From the NCBI RefSeq assembly GCF_020382885.2, contig NC_058501.1, forward strand, positions 7,254,001 to 7,318,000: DNA of 64,000 nucleotides, written 5' to 3'. The DNA is from Scatophagus argus (lineage: Eukaryota; Chordata; Actinopteri; Scatophagidae). Positions 12,631 to 25,520 of the stretch are shown here, one piece after another. Numbering within the stretch: position 1 is the stretch's first letter; each line of letters starts with the position of its first letter. The notes beneath the pieces are model-generated. The model saw only the letters and a list, made by a program, of their open reading frames with translations, made no database searches and was not told the DNA's origin. The position numbers and the translations under genes are program-made.

Positions 12631-15599
12631 ACAGTGCCAGATTTCAGGCACAGAAAGTGAAAGAGCAAGACTGCAGCAATCCTGCAAGTGTGACCATACT
12701 TTTCAAAAACTGATGGGGTGCATGTGTGTGTATAAAACATAAAAATAGGGTGAATACATTTTAGTTTTTACGCAAATGGATGCATGGATTCCAAAATTCA
12801 ATTGCGCCCTGTTTTTTCACACACGTGCTCTGGCAATATATAGTCTAATCTGAGATCTTGAGGTGTTAGCAAAAGTATTATGGGCATCACTTTTTATAAA
12901 TCTATCCTGGCTTACAGAAATCCTGATGATGTGTGAATCACATTGTGTCTATGAGTTATTGATTATGAATATTATCAGTGTCCTTCTGTCCTTTCCAGTC
13001 CAAGTACTATATCCAAGTACTGATATGAAGACCAGTCTCACTGCCTGAGAGGGTTGTGTTGATTGCTGTCTTGTTATTTCATCTCATTAGTGAAGCCTTG
13101 AGAAGCTTTGCTCGTGTCCTGTCTTCGTTATCACTGTGCCCTTTCACTAAGAAGTCAGGGATGGAGCTCAACTGTGATTTTGGCCATCCAAAAAGCGACA
13201 GACTGTTGTAGTCACTATAGCAAGACCCTGGAACTCAGGCTTATGTTTCTGCAAATTTATTCACAGTCATTGAGCTACTGAGGGCATCTACCAACGCAGT
13301 TCTTAATCTCTGCCACTGGTGTTTATTGACCTTTTAGCTGTCAAATGTCTCCCGACTTCTGTGTTTGTTTTGCTCGTGTACATATATTTCAGCCTTGGGC
13401 TTTGATTTGGCTGCACTCAACCAACACTTACACCCATGTTTAACATCTAACAGGAATAAACAATTGCAATAAAGGTAATACCATGGCCTGAATAAGGACA
13501 GATTCATAGCAGCAGTTTTATCCAAGCTATTAGTTAATACTAGCTTACAGCTTGCAAAATTCTTTAGGAGTCAGAGGCCACCATTGCGGTTTTTCTCATG
13601 AATTTTAATAGAGCACAATCACTGCCCAAGTTAATTTCAAGGTGTCACCCAGCTTTCACTCAGTCAGTCTTAAGTTTGAGTGTTTCAGCAGGTCTGTCTT
13701 GACCTAACCCATCAGGCATCCGTCTCTGCCTCACTGTTGCAGAGAAGAGAACTCCTGTTGACAGCTGCGAGACAAAAAAACAGTGTGTCTTTTTGTCACT
13801 GCAGGCATCAACATACTAAATGGAAAAGCTTGAGGTGCTCTCTAATGTTGAAAGGGGACAGTGAATGTCTTATGGCATATCTTCAGCTTTGATGGATTAG
13901 TTCAAACTTTTTATCATTACTGTAGAGACACAGCATTGTAAATTGCTTGAGAAAGATCAGCCTGATCTCACTGAAAGGCATATGGTGCCAATATCTTAAG
14001 TCATTTTCTTCATTAATACAATGCCTTTCTTGCTTTTTACATGTCATTTAATGCTATCAATGTTAAGTTTTGTCTCATCATTTTTGGCAGGATGACAATT
14101 TTACACATTGTCAGTTGTAGTTTGAAGTGGCTGTTCCAGGGTTGTGCAGTAATTCCCTTTGCAGCCATGAACTGCTTCAATTATTAACTACACCAATCCT
14201 CCAGAGATTTGAAGAAGGTCATCTCTGCAATTATTTCTTTTTGTTTAGTCTTCGGTAATTCCCTTAACAACTTCCTGCTGTACTTGCAATCTATCTGGAA
14301 AGATTGTGTGTACTCACGTCACTGGCTATAACATTTGAATAGCCTGCATTTTAAGAGATAAGAAACTTTCATCTTTGCTGAAAGTCAAAAAAGTCATTTT
14401 ATAGAGTGATGAACACGCAGAATTTGACACTAGAAGGTGACAATGAATTTTCTAGGCGAACTGGAGCAAGGAAAACTTGAAGAACAGATGATGTTTTATT
14501 GCAGAAGCTATTTTTTGAACAATGCTTGGTTAACCAAGGGACTCAAAACAACACAAGGTAACAGGCACAATGTCATCCAATTCTGCCCCTGTCTTTCTCT
14601 GAAAAGATGTATATAAGTTATGCAGTTTCTCCAGCTGTGGGCATAACCTGCATGTTCTAAAATGATTGGATATTTAGCCTAAACATTGTGTCCCTATCTC
14701 GTGTTCTTCGTGTTGTATGCTCTCTGCTACACTGAGCCTCTCTGTGCAAGGACGCTTAATTTCCGTCACCATCTACTGTGTACTCCCTATCTTCCTAAGC
14801 TTCCTGACCCATGGCCATGTACATAACAAGCAACTGAATGTGAACTGTGGAGAAAGGCACTCTTTGTAATAGGCTAGGCTGAGTAAAAACACAACAAACT
14901 AAGTAAGAAGGAAAATTCCATCACTGAAGGCTGTTTTCACATTAATTGTTCAAAGTATAAACTTTCTTTGAGCTCACTGAAGATCGGATTTTAAGAGGTG
15001 GGCCTACAAGCATGATTTGTGACATCACGAACAGTTTGGAAACAAATCCTGGTCCAGTATTCAGCATACAGGAGTGTGATGCCTCAGTGCACATACACTG
15101 AGAACAGACTTTACAGTGAAGTAAGACATATCTGTGACATATCATATTGAAAACATATCATAACATTTAATTTTGTGAAATGATGAAAAATTGATCTGGT
15201 GAAATAATGTCAGACAAACATTAGGCACACACACACACACACATGCACATTAAGGGCATAAAGGCACACCTCTATTGAATTTATCTGCAATGTGACCTCC
15301 TTCAAGTCCTCTGTCTGCTACCCACTTGAACGTGAGTCTTTACAGATACACACACACACTGAACTTAATCACAGTGATTTTTGTCATTTTCACCAATTCT
15401 AACAAAGCTGAAACTAAGTTTCAGTTGAAAAGGTTGGTTGTCAGGTTGAGAGCAAATCTAGCAAAACATATACATTAAGTGTCCAAAATGTACCAGATAT
15501 TATTTAATGTAAAAAAAAAAAAAAATCTTTTATGCATTCATTTTGTTTTCTCTTGAGTTGGGCCTGGTGCTTTTTATTATCAACAATAATAAAGTTTCA
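12631..15599. other. Intergenic upstream of depdc1b
   Basis: No exon or RNA gene was recognised. A short (AC)n run lies at about 15227-15243 and an A-run at about 15511-15525. Distal regulatory sequence for depdc1b could lie here but no specific site was supported. Confidence 0.5.
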
Positions 15600-15854
15600 C
15601 AGCATGAGCGTTCATGCACGAATTGGCCAACCTACTACATGGCCATTCATAACAATGCATTTCTTGTGATCACGTGACCAGCTCGTTGTCGAATCATGTC
15701 GTTCAAATGATGTGACGCAGGAGATTCAAAGTTGGCAGCAACGTCTTTGTTGGCATACTGGCTGTTTTTATCCGCAGCCGAAGCTTTTATAAAACTTATA
15801 AAAGTTACATATTCCGATGTTTTTATACTCGTGAAGTGGGTTTTCAGTACCAGA
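15600..15854 (+). promoter_or_regulatory. depdc1b: depdc1b proximal promoter and 5' UTR
   Basis: The region just before the start codon has more CpG than the DNA before it. It holds an inverted CCAAT box (ATTGG, 15622-15626), a perfect E-box CACGTG (15671-15676) and two TTCAAA words (15702-15707 and 15725-15730). TTCAAA is the reverse complement of TTTGAA, the canonical CHR element of G2/M genes. A CCAAT box plus a CHR is the usual layout of genes controlled by the DREAM and B-Myb/MuvB complexes with NF-Y, and mammalian DEPDC1B is expressed in G2/M. The sites are seen; their use is inferred. The transcription start was not located. Confidence 0.5.
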
Positions 15855-18800
15855 ATGGAAGGTGAAGTCATTGGACCGGGCCCATACAGGGCGACCAAAC
15901 TGGTGCGTATGTGCAGATAACTTTAGACAGGCAGTTTTATGTTAAGCTTCAACTTCACAATGTAGCGTTAAATGTGTAACAAAGTTATGTAACGCTATCT
16001 AGGTACGGCCAAGGTGCGAGAGGTATGGAAGACTTTCTCTTATATTAAGTTGTCGAAAGCGATAACTTGCTTAAAATGTGTGTAACAGTTACATGCGTTT
16101 TGATCACTCAGTTCAAGCGTTTTAAATCTTCTCCTGGCGATAAAGGAAAGGCTAGCAGAACGGCTCTCAAAGTATGTTAGAGGGGTCCTTGACTCACTTT
16201 TCGACAAAAAAAAGCCACTCGTGGGTGGACAAATGGGTCTCTGTAGTATTTAGAAATGTCTGTACACGTTTCGACAGGTTGCGACTGTTTGAGAACCGTG
16301 CAGCGCTGGACATCGTCACGTTTACAAAGATATTCCTTACATTCTACATTAAAGATGATTGCTAACACACGAATGTGCCAGATGCGAAGTAAAGCTAATG
16401 TGTTTACTTTGCCATGTGGCACTAACCGCTCTTTTTTACATTTAACAGCATCATACACAATATGCACTGATCACTGGCTGTGGCTCGTAAACTTTAGCAT
16501 CCTTTAACTATAATCACTTAAGTTATACGTCAGTACAAGCGAATAATTCACCCGTTATGAGAGCAGAAAGAGCACAAGTGTTAATATAAAGGTCAATGAT
16601 GGTTCGGTTCGGTTCTGTTCGCGTGTCCCAGTAAGGTAGACTCTGAGTCACAGAACTGTAGAACCCTGAACCTGAAGCAGCTACATGGAATGCAGCCGTC
16701 CTTTATCAAGTTTATGTGTACTTGTGCCTTTCTGATTCTCACATGTCAGAATGTTGCATGTCAAAAGAAGTACTGGAGCTATAAAGAAATGTCAAGTTAA
16801 ACAGTACAGCTGTACACTTTCATACATATTGCATATATCTATATATATATATAGACAGATATAGATATGCACACACTTTATTCTTCTACAGTGGATGTCT
16901 TTTTTATGAGCTAGTGTGTATTGCGTATTAGTTTATTATCATTATTATTATTATTAGTTATTAGTCTCAAAGTCCACAAAGCCATCACCTAGAAAAAACC
17001 CTAACTAAAACAGACAAGCACTTTCTGCACCGCTCTCTGCAGGAAAACTGCATTTTTGCATTTGATGAAAGCCCATTCCTGTCCTCAATGACATCTTGTA
17101 CTTGTTTAAGCTTTTTAATCTTACCCATCATATGTGCAGTTCTTTTTCATTTTCAGACGAGCCGGAGTGAGCAGCATTTGCATCATAAACATTGTGTTGT
17201 CCCTCTGTCTCTTCTCTCTGTGTGCTTTTATCCACTGCTTTCATTTTCCCCCTGCCCATCAGGCTACATTGTGAGCTTTAATAATCCATAAACTCTTAAA
17301 CTGAGCACCATCCAAAACGCCATGAGGACATAATGTTCTATTTGTTGTGATACCTGCCTACTCATCATATGACTAAAGAATAATAGAGTAGACAGAGTTG
17401 TTTCAGAGCAGATTATATACAATACAATAACACTCTGTGTGTGTGTGTGTGTCACTCAATGTCATTTGCGTTATGTTCCAAACGTCCTTCGTAACATTGC
17501 AAAACAGGAACATGTTGAATGCAAACATACTCACATGATTTGCTATATGTACTAATTTGCTGTGTTTTTACATTCTACATCATTAGTCACACCATATAAT
17601 GTATGTCTCCCCATTATGCAGTGGAATGAAACCATTAAACTCTTCCGTGGAGGCATGCCGCTGAGAAGGCACTGGGCACACTTCCGCTACTATGACTGGA
17701 GTTTCACGGGTTCCGAGGCTGTGGATTACTTGCATGAGCTACTGAGGCGCAACCACAACTTTGGACCTGAGGTGACTCGCTACCAGACTCTGCAGCTGCT
17801 CAGGAAGTTCCTCAAGGCCCATGTCATTGAAGACATCAAAGGACGTCATGGGACAGAGGACTTTGAAGACAATGGCCATTTGTATAGGTACTACTTTTGT
17901 TGTGCTGTACAGTTATTCATATGAGTTGACACACCAGAATTGGTTGTTGCAGCATCTGGACAATTTGCCCTTTTCTCCCTTTGACTGAGCCCGGTGCTGT
18001 TGTCTTTCTGTCCAGGTTCCCTACACTGTCTCCCCTGAAGTCTTTTCCAGCAAGGCCTCTGTTGAGAGACAGCAGTGACCTGCCCAGACTCATTCGCTGG
18101 GATGACTATGAAGAATTGCCTCAGCAGGAAAACATGGCACCCATGAAGCCTGCTGTCATGGTAAGAAGGAGACAATCAGCCCCTCCAGTGCTTGCTTTGA
18201 CTCATGCTGTGCTTACAGTGTAGTAAGCATATGCAGACTTAATACAGAGCAAAGGACAAGATGAGATCATTTCTGTTTCCCTGCTGTAATTACTACTGCG
18301 AGCTGTCTTTTAAATTATTCTGTTTATTCAAGTTTATACAATACACAGAAAAATGAAGTGGAAGGTCAGTGTAATTCAGTGCAGTGTAAGAGCCCAGCAA
18401 AAAAACAATTACTGATTTACTCACAGAGTTTTGAGTTTTGTTCCAACTGCCGCTATAGTTTTGTTGAATTTAAAGGTACATTTTTATGGCTGTGTTGTTT
18501 TGGGAAGCATTATATTGAAGGGCATATCTAATCTAACTTCTTACCTTACAGTTTAATACAATATTGTGGGACAGCCATATATATCTCTGAAAAGACTGGA
18601 AAATAGCATAGATGTAAAGATGGAGTCAGCCATTCTAATCCAGTAAACTTTCTTTTTTTTCAAACTGAGATGGTGAATATCTTTGCGGTCCCTCAGCTGT
18701 CTATTGTGTGTGTGCACTGAAAAAAAAAAATCTAGCGTTTGTATGCAACAAAAAAAGTGGCTTGGACTGAGTCACACAGCACTGTTCCAGCCAGTCAGCA

Positions 18801-21800
18801 ACAGGTGCCATTTGTGCTCATGCATGTTGTCAAGGAGGAGAGATAGCACGACCTTGCTGTGAACATTTAGCTTGCTTTGCAGTTCTATAGCTGTTGTTGT
18901 GGTGTTAGCTATAGCAGCAGGAGAGCAGAGCCTCTGAAGGAGGGAGGCAGCGAGGGGGGTATTTGTTTGGCTGAGTTCAGACGTCATCAGTGCTTCTCCA
19001 GAATCACTCACCCCAACCTTTTAAATATCAACAAATTTCTGAGATGTCAACGACTACCCAAAATTTACAAAGCAATTTCTTAGATGTTGTATTTGACTGC
19101 ATTACAAAACTGTGGCTTGTTGGTAACAAAATGATTTTTATGTTTCAGTTGAAGTTAAAAGCAACTTCTTCATTAATGGCTCTGTACCTTTTCGATCAGA
19201 CCTCAGATCTGTGGAACAAAAGGCATAGTGTTGCTATTGGGGATGTGCATGAATGCAAGCTCATACGGAGGAAGGAGATAACCGCGAAACAAGTCGATCA
19301 CACCTGGAAATCAATGACAGTTGCACAGTATGTAAACCTTTTATATAATTTATCCAACACTTCCACTCCACTTCCACTCCCACTCATGTTGTTGTTAAGA
19401 AACACTTGTTTGTTTTGCATTAATGGTTCCCCAACTTTTTTTCTTAGACCATTGCAACCATTCTTAGGAATTTTACTGTCATGGCACTACACAGATGTTT
19501 AAGTTTTATATTTCAGTATATAGTTAAATAATAGAATCACTTAGAATAAAAGCCAATAGGGACTCTGCAGACTTACAGATAAATACCTAACATAAAATAG
19601 ACAGTGAAATAGATACAAAAAATGTGCTAATATGTTAAATGCATTTCTTTCATTTTTTTCCAAATTAAAATGAGCTAAATGATGTGCAAGGACAATAAAG
19701 GTTTCAGGTATTTTAATGGGACATGAACCTGCGGTTGGTGTAACCTGCTGATCTCACTCCACAGATGACTTCATACTTCATCACTCCATCACTGGTCTGA
19801 CAGTCACTATTCTCCTAGTTGCTGAGTCTTAAAGTTCTGAGCCAGTAAAGCTTGTTGTGTTACTGTGGCATCCGGCAATCATGAGTTGTCACAATATATC
19901 TTGAAAGGAGTTTTTAATACTGTAATTTGAGGATTTAGTATTTTCCTTCTCTTTTGATCTGTAAAAAACATGATGTAAAGCTTAGTTAATAAAAAAATGT
20001 TCTGTCAGCGTGTGCTCTTGTCAGTAGATGAGAGTCAGAGAGGGGAGATTATCAACTAGTTAGTTGTTTTGTGGATGCTGTTGTTCCCTTGGACAGTTTA
20101 AAATATAAATATGCAAATATTTAATACTTTAGCATCTGTTAATAAGCCTTGCGCAGCCTCCCAAGGTAAAGTCTGAGAAACACTTGATTTGTTTATGAGA
20201 GGTGAGGGGTAAAGGGGCGTGCAGCCCAAAAATGCAAAATTAATATTTGGTGTGCAGGATGCTACAAATAAGTTAATATATGGGAAACCATGACACTGAT
20301 GTGATATGTCTTTTGGACTGCCCTGCCCGTGGCACAGCCACTGCTCTGGATGTTTCATGCTGACTCTGTTGTTTTAGTTTGCAGAGAGTACTGGGCCTAA
20401 TTTCATTGGATGGTGTTTTAAACCCAAACCATGTGAACGGCAAACACATCGTTCACAACGTGTTCAACGTTAACAAGACGGGCATAGTGGTATTGGAGAA
20501 TAAAGCAGGTATGCATCTATTCACAGATCAACAATCATTTAGCTGCATCTCACAAGAATACTATGACTTACCCACTGTATCTCTTTTTGCAACTCCAGAG
20601 GACATGCCATATTGGGTGGTCTCAGCAATGAAATGCCTTGCCAATTGTAAGTTTACATACTCTGGCTGCTTTAAAAATGTTCTTTAAGACGTTACCATCT
20701 GTTTTGGAACTGCAGTGGGTACAAGTACCCGAAGGACATTACTGAAATCTCTAAAATGGCTGAAGACTCCAGTCATTAAATTGAAATTTTTCACTAATGA
20801 TAATTTTGAGAATAGGTGCCATATTTTCCAGATGGCTAATAACTCACTTTAGGCATGTGTGTGTACCAACGCATATTTATGCACATATAACATAAAATAC
20901 CACTTTGCATGCTTATATGCATGTGTTCAATGTTAACCAGGATTTACTGAATACTTCTTAAGGTTACATATTCTTAATAACACACTAAAACCGGTTCTCT
21001 TTCTCAGGGCCTAACGGCAATGAAAGCAAGCAGCCAGTCTACCCAGGTTTCGAGAGGGATGTTCTAAGAACAGTAGGAGATTACTTTCAGAGGCTGAAAG
21101 AACCCCTGCTGACTTTCCATCTATATGAAGTCTTTGTCAACATTCTCGGTGAGTGGATCCACCACTGATATTAGTGCACTGATAGATAAACAGCTGCGCA
21201 GGTGCTGTTCATTTCATGTAGCCTGCATGTTTGCCCTCAAAAGCAGGACTGTTCCCTTCTCATTTCTCTGCAGGCCTGCTGCAGGAGCAGGAGGTAGCCG
21301 CTGAGGCTCTTCAAGTCAGCTGTCTATTACTGCCGCCACCCAACCGAAGACGCCTCCAGCTTTTATTGCGCCTCATGGCCCGGGTGTGCCAGAATCCCTA
21401 CCTGCCTCCCCTCAATGACTCCATAACGACGCGCACACTGGTACGCATTTAGAACAGTTATTTGCTACTTATCTTTCTACTACTTCTTTGACTGAAATCA
21501 GAAAAGACTAGGATTGTTCTGAAATCTTACAAATCAGCATGATAATTTAAGAACATAGTGTAATAAACAAACAATATAATACAAATATGATAGTCCTGCA
21601 ATTAACACTTAATTAACTTAACACAACAATACACACGTATTAGAAGCAAGTTGAAAAATTTTATGTCACACTCGCATTATATTATTGCATTGCATCCTTA
21701 TTTTGTGTCCACAGTTAGTTGTTTTTCAACCCTCATTGTGTCGCACCTCATAGGCACTACATACCTACTGGTCACAACAGCCCCAGGCTCACACTCTTCT

Positions 21801-24604
21801 CTCCACAGAATCATGACACAGTAGAAAATGCTAGAAAATCCTGTAGGGGCACACCCCTCCAAGATACGTTATAAAACATGTACAAAGCAAAAGGTAGGCA
21901 GCTCTGTTGTGATACATTTTATTTTATAGCTTGTATATGATGCAATGTATACTCAACTCAGACTATATAAAGTGTGCATTTAAGATGATCTTTGGTTCAA
22001 AACGGCCTGTGACATTCACAAAAATGTTTCCTGGTTTGTAGACTCATCATTTTTATCTATTTGACAGTTACTGCTAATCACAATGTGTACTCTTTTGAAA
22101 TGTAATCTAATATTTTTATTTCACTTCTTGTCCATTTCCTTGCGCTCTCTGTGCAGATGGTGCAGATGTTTTCACACTGCGTCCTGGGTTCAGTCGATGA
22201 GATGGACTTGGATGAGCTGCTAGCCACCAAACTGGTGACCTTCATGATGGAGCACCACAACACCATCTTCCAAGTCCCTTCCAAGCTGCGCCGGCAGGTT
22301 GAGGAGCACCTGTCCCACTTCAAAAGAGTTCAGGTCAGCCCACTTTCTGGAGTTCCAGTCTATGAATGAATGAATAAATGAATTGATGAGCAGGGACATT
22401 GTGCCTGAAGAGATCTGTGCAGGCTGTCTGGTCCCACTGCTTTTCGCACCACAGTCACTTGCACCCGCTATGCGCCACATCTGCTCCCTTCCACAGTCCG
22501 TGTGTACCAAGCTGTATCTGGACATAATATGTGAAGACGGTGTGCCAGATTGGTTCCATAATCTTGCCAAGCACAAAATGTGGAAACGTGGTGCAGTAGT
22601 TGGTAAATTTAGACTAAAATTAAAGCCATCTAAAATTTGGAAATTACATGCATTGTTATGTTAATGTGAGTGGAAAGCACTTTGAGAAAGCAGCTTGAGG
22701 CTCTCGAAGACGCTGCATTTAGTTTTGGGTTTAGAGTTCCATCTGGCAAAATTATCTCTTGGCATTTGCCGCTGCATAGTGATGACCATTGGAAATCAAA
22801 TCCAAGATATGAAAATAGGAGAGGCTCTAGTCGTTGAGACAGTTGCAAAGAAATAAATTTAAACATCAGTAGTAATACATGAAAGCGTAACCCAACAGTA
22901 ATTGTGTTCAAGCTTTTCTGTAAAGAAAAAAGAAAGGGATGTGGGTCATTTTCCATCCAGCACAGGGTATGCAGATTTTCAGTAGAAATCATGTCGTGCA
23001 GTGATCAGAATCGTCACATGAGCAGGCAGCGATGGGATTACACATCAGCAGGTGGGGGCGGTAATGTTTGGAAGTCCTGCTGGAACGTTTGGGTGTGAGA
23101 TTGAAAACACTTCCATTTTATTCTGTGAGCTTGGACAGTCATCATGTGACATTGCTTGGTCAGAAAGATAACAGACAGACACAGTGACACCGTTTTTGTG
23201 CCTGTCCTTTTGTTTGACGTCATAGAGCGGATTTTTATGTTATCTCTGCATGCACAGTCGGTTCATATTGATGCGTGCACGTGTTTTCTTTTGGCAAGCA
23301 CATCTGAAAATGTCGAACACAGACTGTATTGACTGTATGTGTTCTACATTGTTTGGCCTGCAACTGTAGGCCTAATTGATTTTTATCTTTTAGTTCAACA
23401 ATAGATTGCCCATCTCACTCTGTGAATTGGACTGAAACATGATTTCATTTTAAAATTCTTTCTGTTTCCGAGTCATAATATTTCTCCTATTTAAACTGTT
23501 CAGGGGAACATGTAGGCATAACCAGCCACTCACTTTGTAGTGTTAAAGAACATTTACGCAGAAGGTCAATTCTAAACCCCTGTACAATAGTGGACGAGTG
23601 TCTCTTTCTTTTTATTAATAGGGGCCTGGTGCAGACTTAACCAACAGATGTAGCTAGTGAGCTTTCTAACAATTTTGAGTTGTCCTGCTATAACTGAAGT
23701 ATAAAACATTTTAGAAATCAGGTCTGGGATGCTATGCTTACCTTCCAATTCAATACTAATCCACCAAATCAATCATCATTCTGTGTGCCAAATCATTCAT
23801 TATTGTCATTTTGTTGAACTGAGGACTTGTGATAGGGCTTTGTCAAAAACACCTTATTTTACAATAATAACAACAATAAAGAAATTCTAAATATCATCCA
23901 CTCTCTAATTACTAATATTAACAAGCAGTGCAGAGATCCGGAATACCGTAGATTCACACCAGTCTGTTACTAAATATGTACACTAATTCAGCATTCCCTT
24001 TGGGTCTTCCATCAGATCAAATATGCAGGATCAGATACAGACTTCAGCACATCTCCAGCTTTTTGTAAACAGATCCACAGGGTGGAATCTGAGGGGCAGA
24101 AAGTGATAGGAACCCAGACCCCCCTGCATGAGCTGCTGGAAGGCCTGATTGCAGACAAAGAACTTCCTGCCAAAGACAAGAGGAAAAGACTTAAACAGGT
24201 AAGGCTGAGCTAGTCGGAAAGAAGGCGTGTTAAAAGAGAAATGTTAAATGTAGATTGGGTAGGAGGTGTCTCTTTGTCTTGATGGGCAGTTCCTGTGCAG
24301 CAAAATGAGACTGCTTATGAGTAATGTGCCTTAACTGTATGCCTGAGCCATTTATATTGACGAATGTGCTTGTGTGTTTACAGCCTTGTGTTTTTGACCA
24401 TACGGTGTAGAGTAATGATACATATCCCGCTCTTTTCAGTTCCAGAGGTCGTACCCAGAAGTCTACCACAAACGATTTCCCACAGATGAAAGCAAAGCTA
24501 CTGTCATATCAGATAAAGCCCCACGATTTAAACCTCCTCTCATGTTCCTAAACCTGAAGAAACCCTTTCAGCCCTTTCAGAGGAGCTGGAGTTTTCGGGC
24601 ATGA
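15855..24604 (+). CDS. depdc1b: DEP domain-containing protein 1B, 11 coding exons
   Basis: Exons: 15855-15902, 17622-17887, 18016-18160, 19200-19327, 20378-20508, 20599-20646, 21008-21148, 21274-21440, 22157-22333, 24016-24198, 24440-24604. The sum is 1599 nt, or 532 residues plus TGA; the human protein is about 529. All introns are GT-AG and the phases agree. The start [16 protein letters not shown] matches the family N-terminus; the frame before it is open but has no other ATG. The DEP domain covers about residues 18-105 ([10 protein letters not shown], the [10 protein letters not shown] core and [18 protein letters not shown]). [12 protein letters not shown] in exon 4 and the ending [15 protein letters not shown] identify 1B rather than 1A. 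The RhoGAP-like domain spans about 197-390 and lacks the arginine-finger GxxRxSG motif, so it is probably not an active GAP. In mammals the protein modulates RhoA signalling, focal-adhesion disassembly and entry into mitosis. The gene is intact, and its 3' end faces that of galr1. Confidence 0.96.
15903..17621 (+). other. depdc1b intron 1
   Basis: The donor GTGCGT follows the 16-residue first exon and the acceptor TATGCAG precedes WNET. The first 500 bases keep CpG dinucleotides and probably belong to the promoter-proximal region. An AT-rich simple stretch lies at about 16833-16870 and a (GT)n run at about 17435-17451. The open frames at 16174-16507 on both strands have no recognisable domain. 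Confidence 0.75.
22334..24015 (+). other. depdc1b intron 9, the largest after intron 1
   Basis: The donor GTCAGC follows RVQ and the acceptor CATCAG precedes IKYAG. It contains a short GAAT-type simple repeat at about 22362-22382. Nothing else was recognised. The frames at 22383-22664 and 22630-22992 carry no known motif. Confidence 0.7.
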
Positions 24605-24758
24605 TCTGCTAACACTGATTCATCTGCACTTCAGGCTGTATGCACAACTTGATTTTGGTCACATGTGGTCAACCACCTTTTAATTTCGTTTCATTTAATG
24701 TTTAATTTGTAGCACTGTTAAACTAAGATTACAATTTAAAGGGTCAGTTTACAAATAT

Positions 24759-24764
24759 AATAAA
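24759..24764 (+). terminator. depdc1b: Candidate polyadenylation signal for depdc1b
   Basis: AATAAA lies about 155 bases after the stop codon, within an AT-rich stretch. It is the nearest canonical hexamer downstream of the stop that I found. Vertebrate 3' UTRs often use later signals, so the true end could lie further on. Confidence 0.4.
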
Positions 24765-24862
24765 AACAATAATGATAATTGCCATTCACATTCCTGCTGA
24801 CTCCTCTAGCCAGATAGCTTGATTTAGCTGACAAGCAACAACAGCAACTATTTACGAACTTT

Positions 24863-24945
24863 GGATTAGATTAGATTCAACTTTATTGTCGTTACACATG
24901 TACAAGTATGAGGCAATGAAATGCAGTACTGAAAACTACAAACCA
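24863..24945 (+). repeat. Short dispersed repeat ('ttcaactttattgtc' type)
   Basis: The segment 'gattcaactttattgtc' followed by 'acatgtacaagta' and 'gcaatgaaatgcag' is the recognisable start of a repeat scattered through teleost genomes. Related starts occur at about 29793-29845 and 54019-54052. It is non-coding, and the family name is not known to me. Confidence 0.55.
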
Positions 24946-25059
24946 TGCGAGTGGATGGTTGAGCTGACCCTTTAAGAAATACATTTTTACTTATTGTGTT
25001 GCTAGGAAACTTGAACAATTTATAGAAAACAATGATCCACTAACACTGAGAGAACCACT

Positions 25060-25520
25060 TATGTTTCTTAAAATGAGCTCTTATACTTGTGTATTGGTAC
25101 ACTTTTATGCCTCTGCAATGGCGACAGCGGCCTTATGTTTTCAGGTTGTCCTTCTGTCCGTGCATCCTGTTCTTGTTTCCGTGTTATCTCAGGTACGCCT
25201 TGAGGAAATTCCTACGATTTCTACTTTAAATTTGGCCAAAGGTTACAGTGAACTCACAAAACGTGTTTTTGGCCATAACTCAAGAATCCATACACTAATT
25301 ATGACTAAATTTCACCCAAATGTCTAATAGGATAAAATAATGAAATGATGACATTTTATATCCAAAAGGTCAACTTCACTGTGACATCCTAGTGTTCTGC
25401 ACTGTTCTGTCCATTATTCAGCACCATAACTCAGGAACAGAAGGGGAGATTGTTACCATATTTCACATTTGGTCAGATAATGAAATGCTGACGCTAATTT
25501 TGGGTGTCCACCTTGAAACT
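25060..25520 (+). repeat. Diverged repeat with an internally duplicated unit
   Basis: Two similar blocks follow each other about 151 bp apart. Each has a 'ccataactca.gaa' start (25273 and 25424), then 'atttcac', then 'ataatgaaatg.tgac', then a 'gtcaac' or 'gtccacct' end. The wording resembles a known fish interspersed repeat built from such units. The single open frame across it (25061-25327) is not a convincing protein. Confidence 0.5.

Noticed and set aside
15732..15854. In-frame N-terminal extension of DEPDC1B
   Set aside because: The open frame continues upstream but begins with TTG and has no ATG before 15855. Family members start at the equivalent of the ATG used here.
18990..19502. 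A 170-codon frame around depdc1b exon 4
   Set aside because: Only the 128 bases from 19200 to 19327 match the family; the rest is read-through of both flanking introns.
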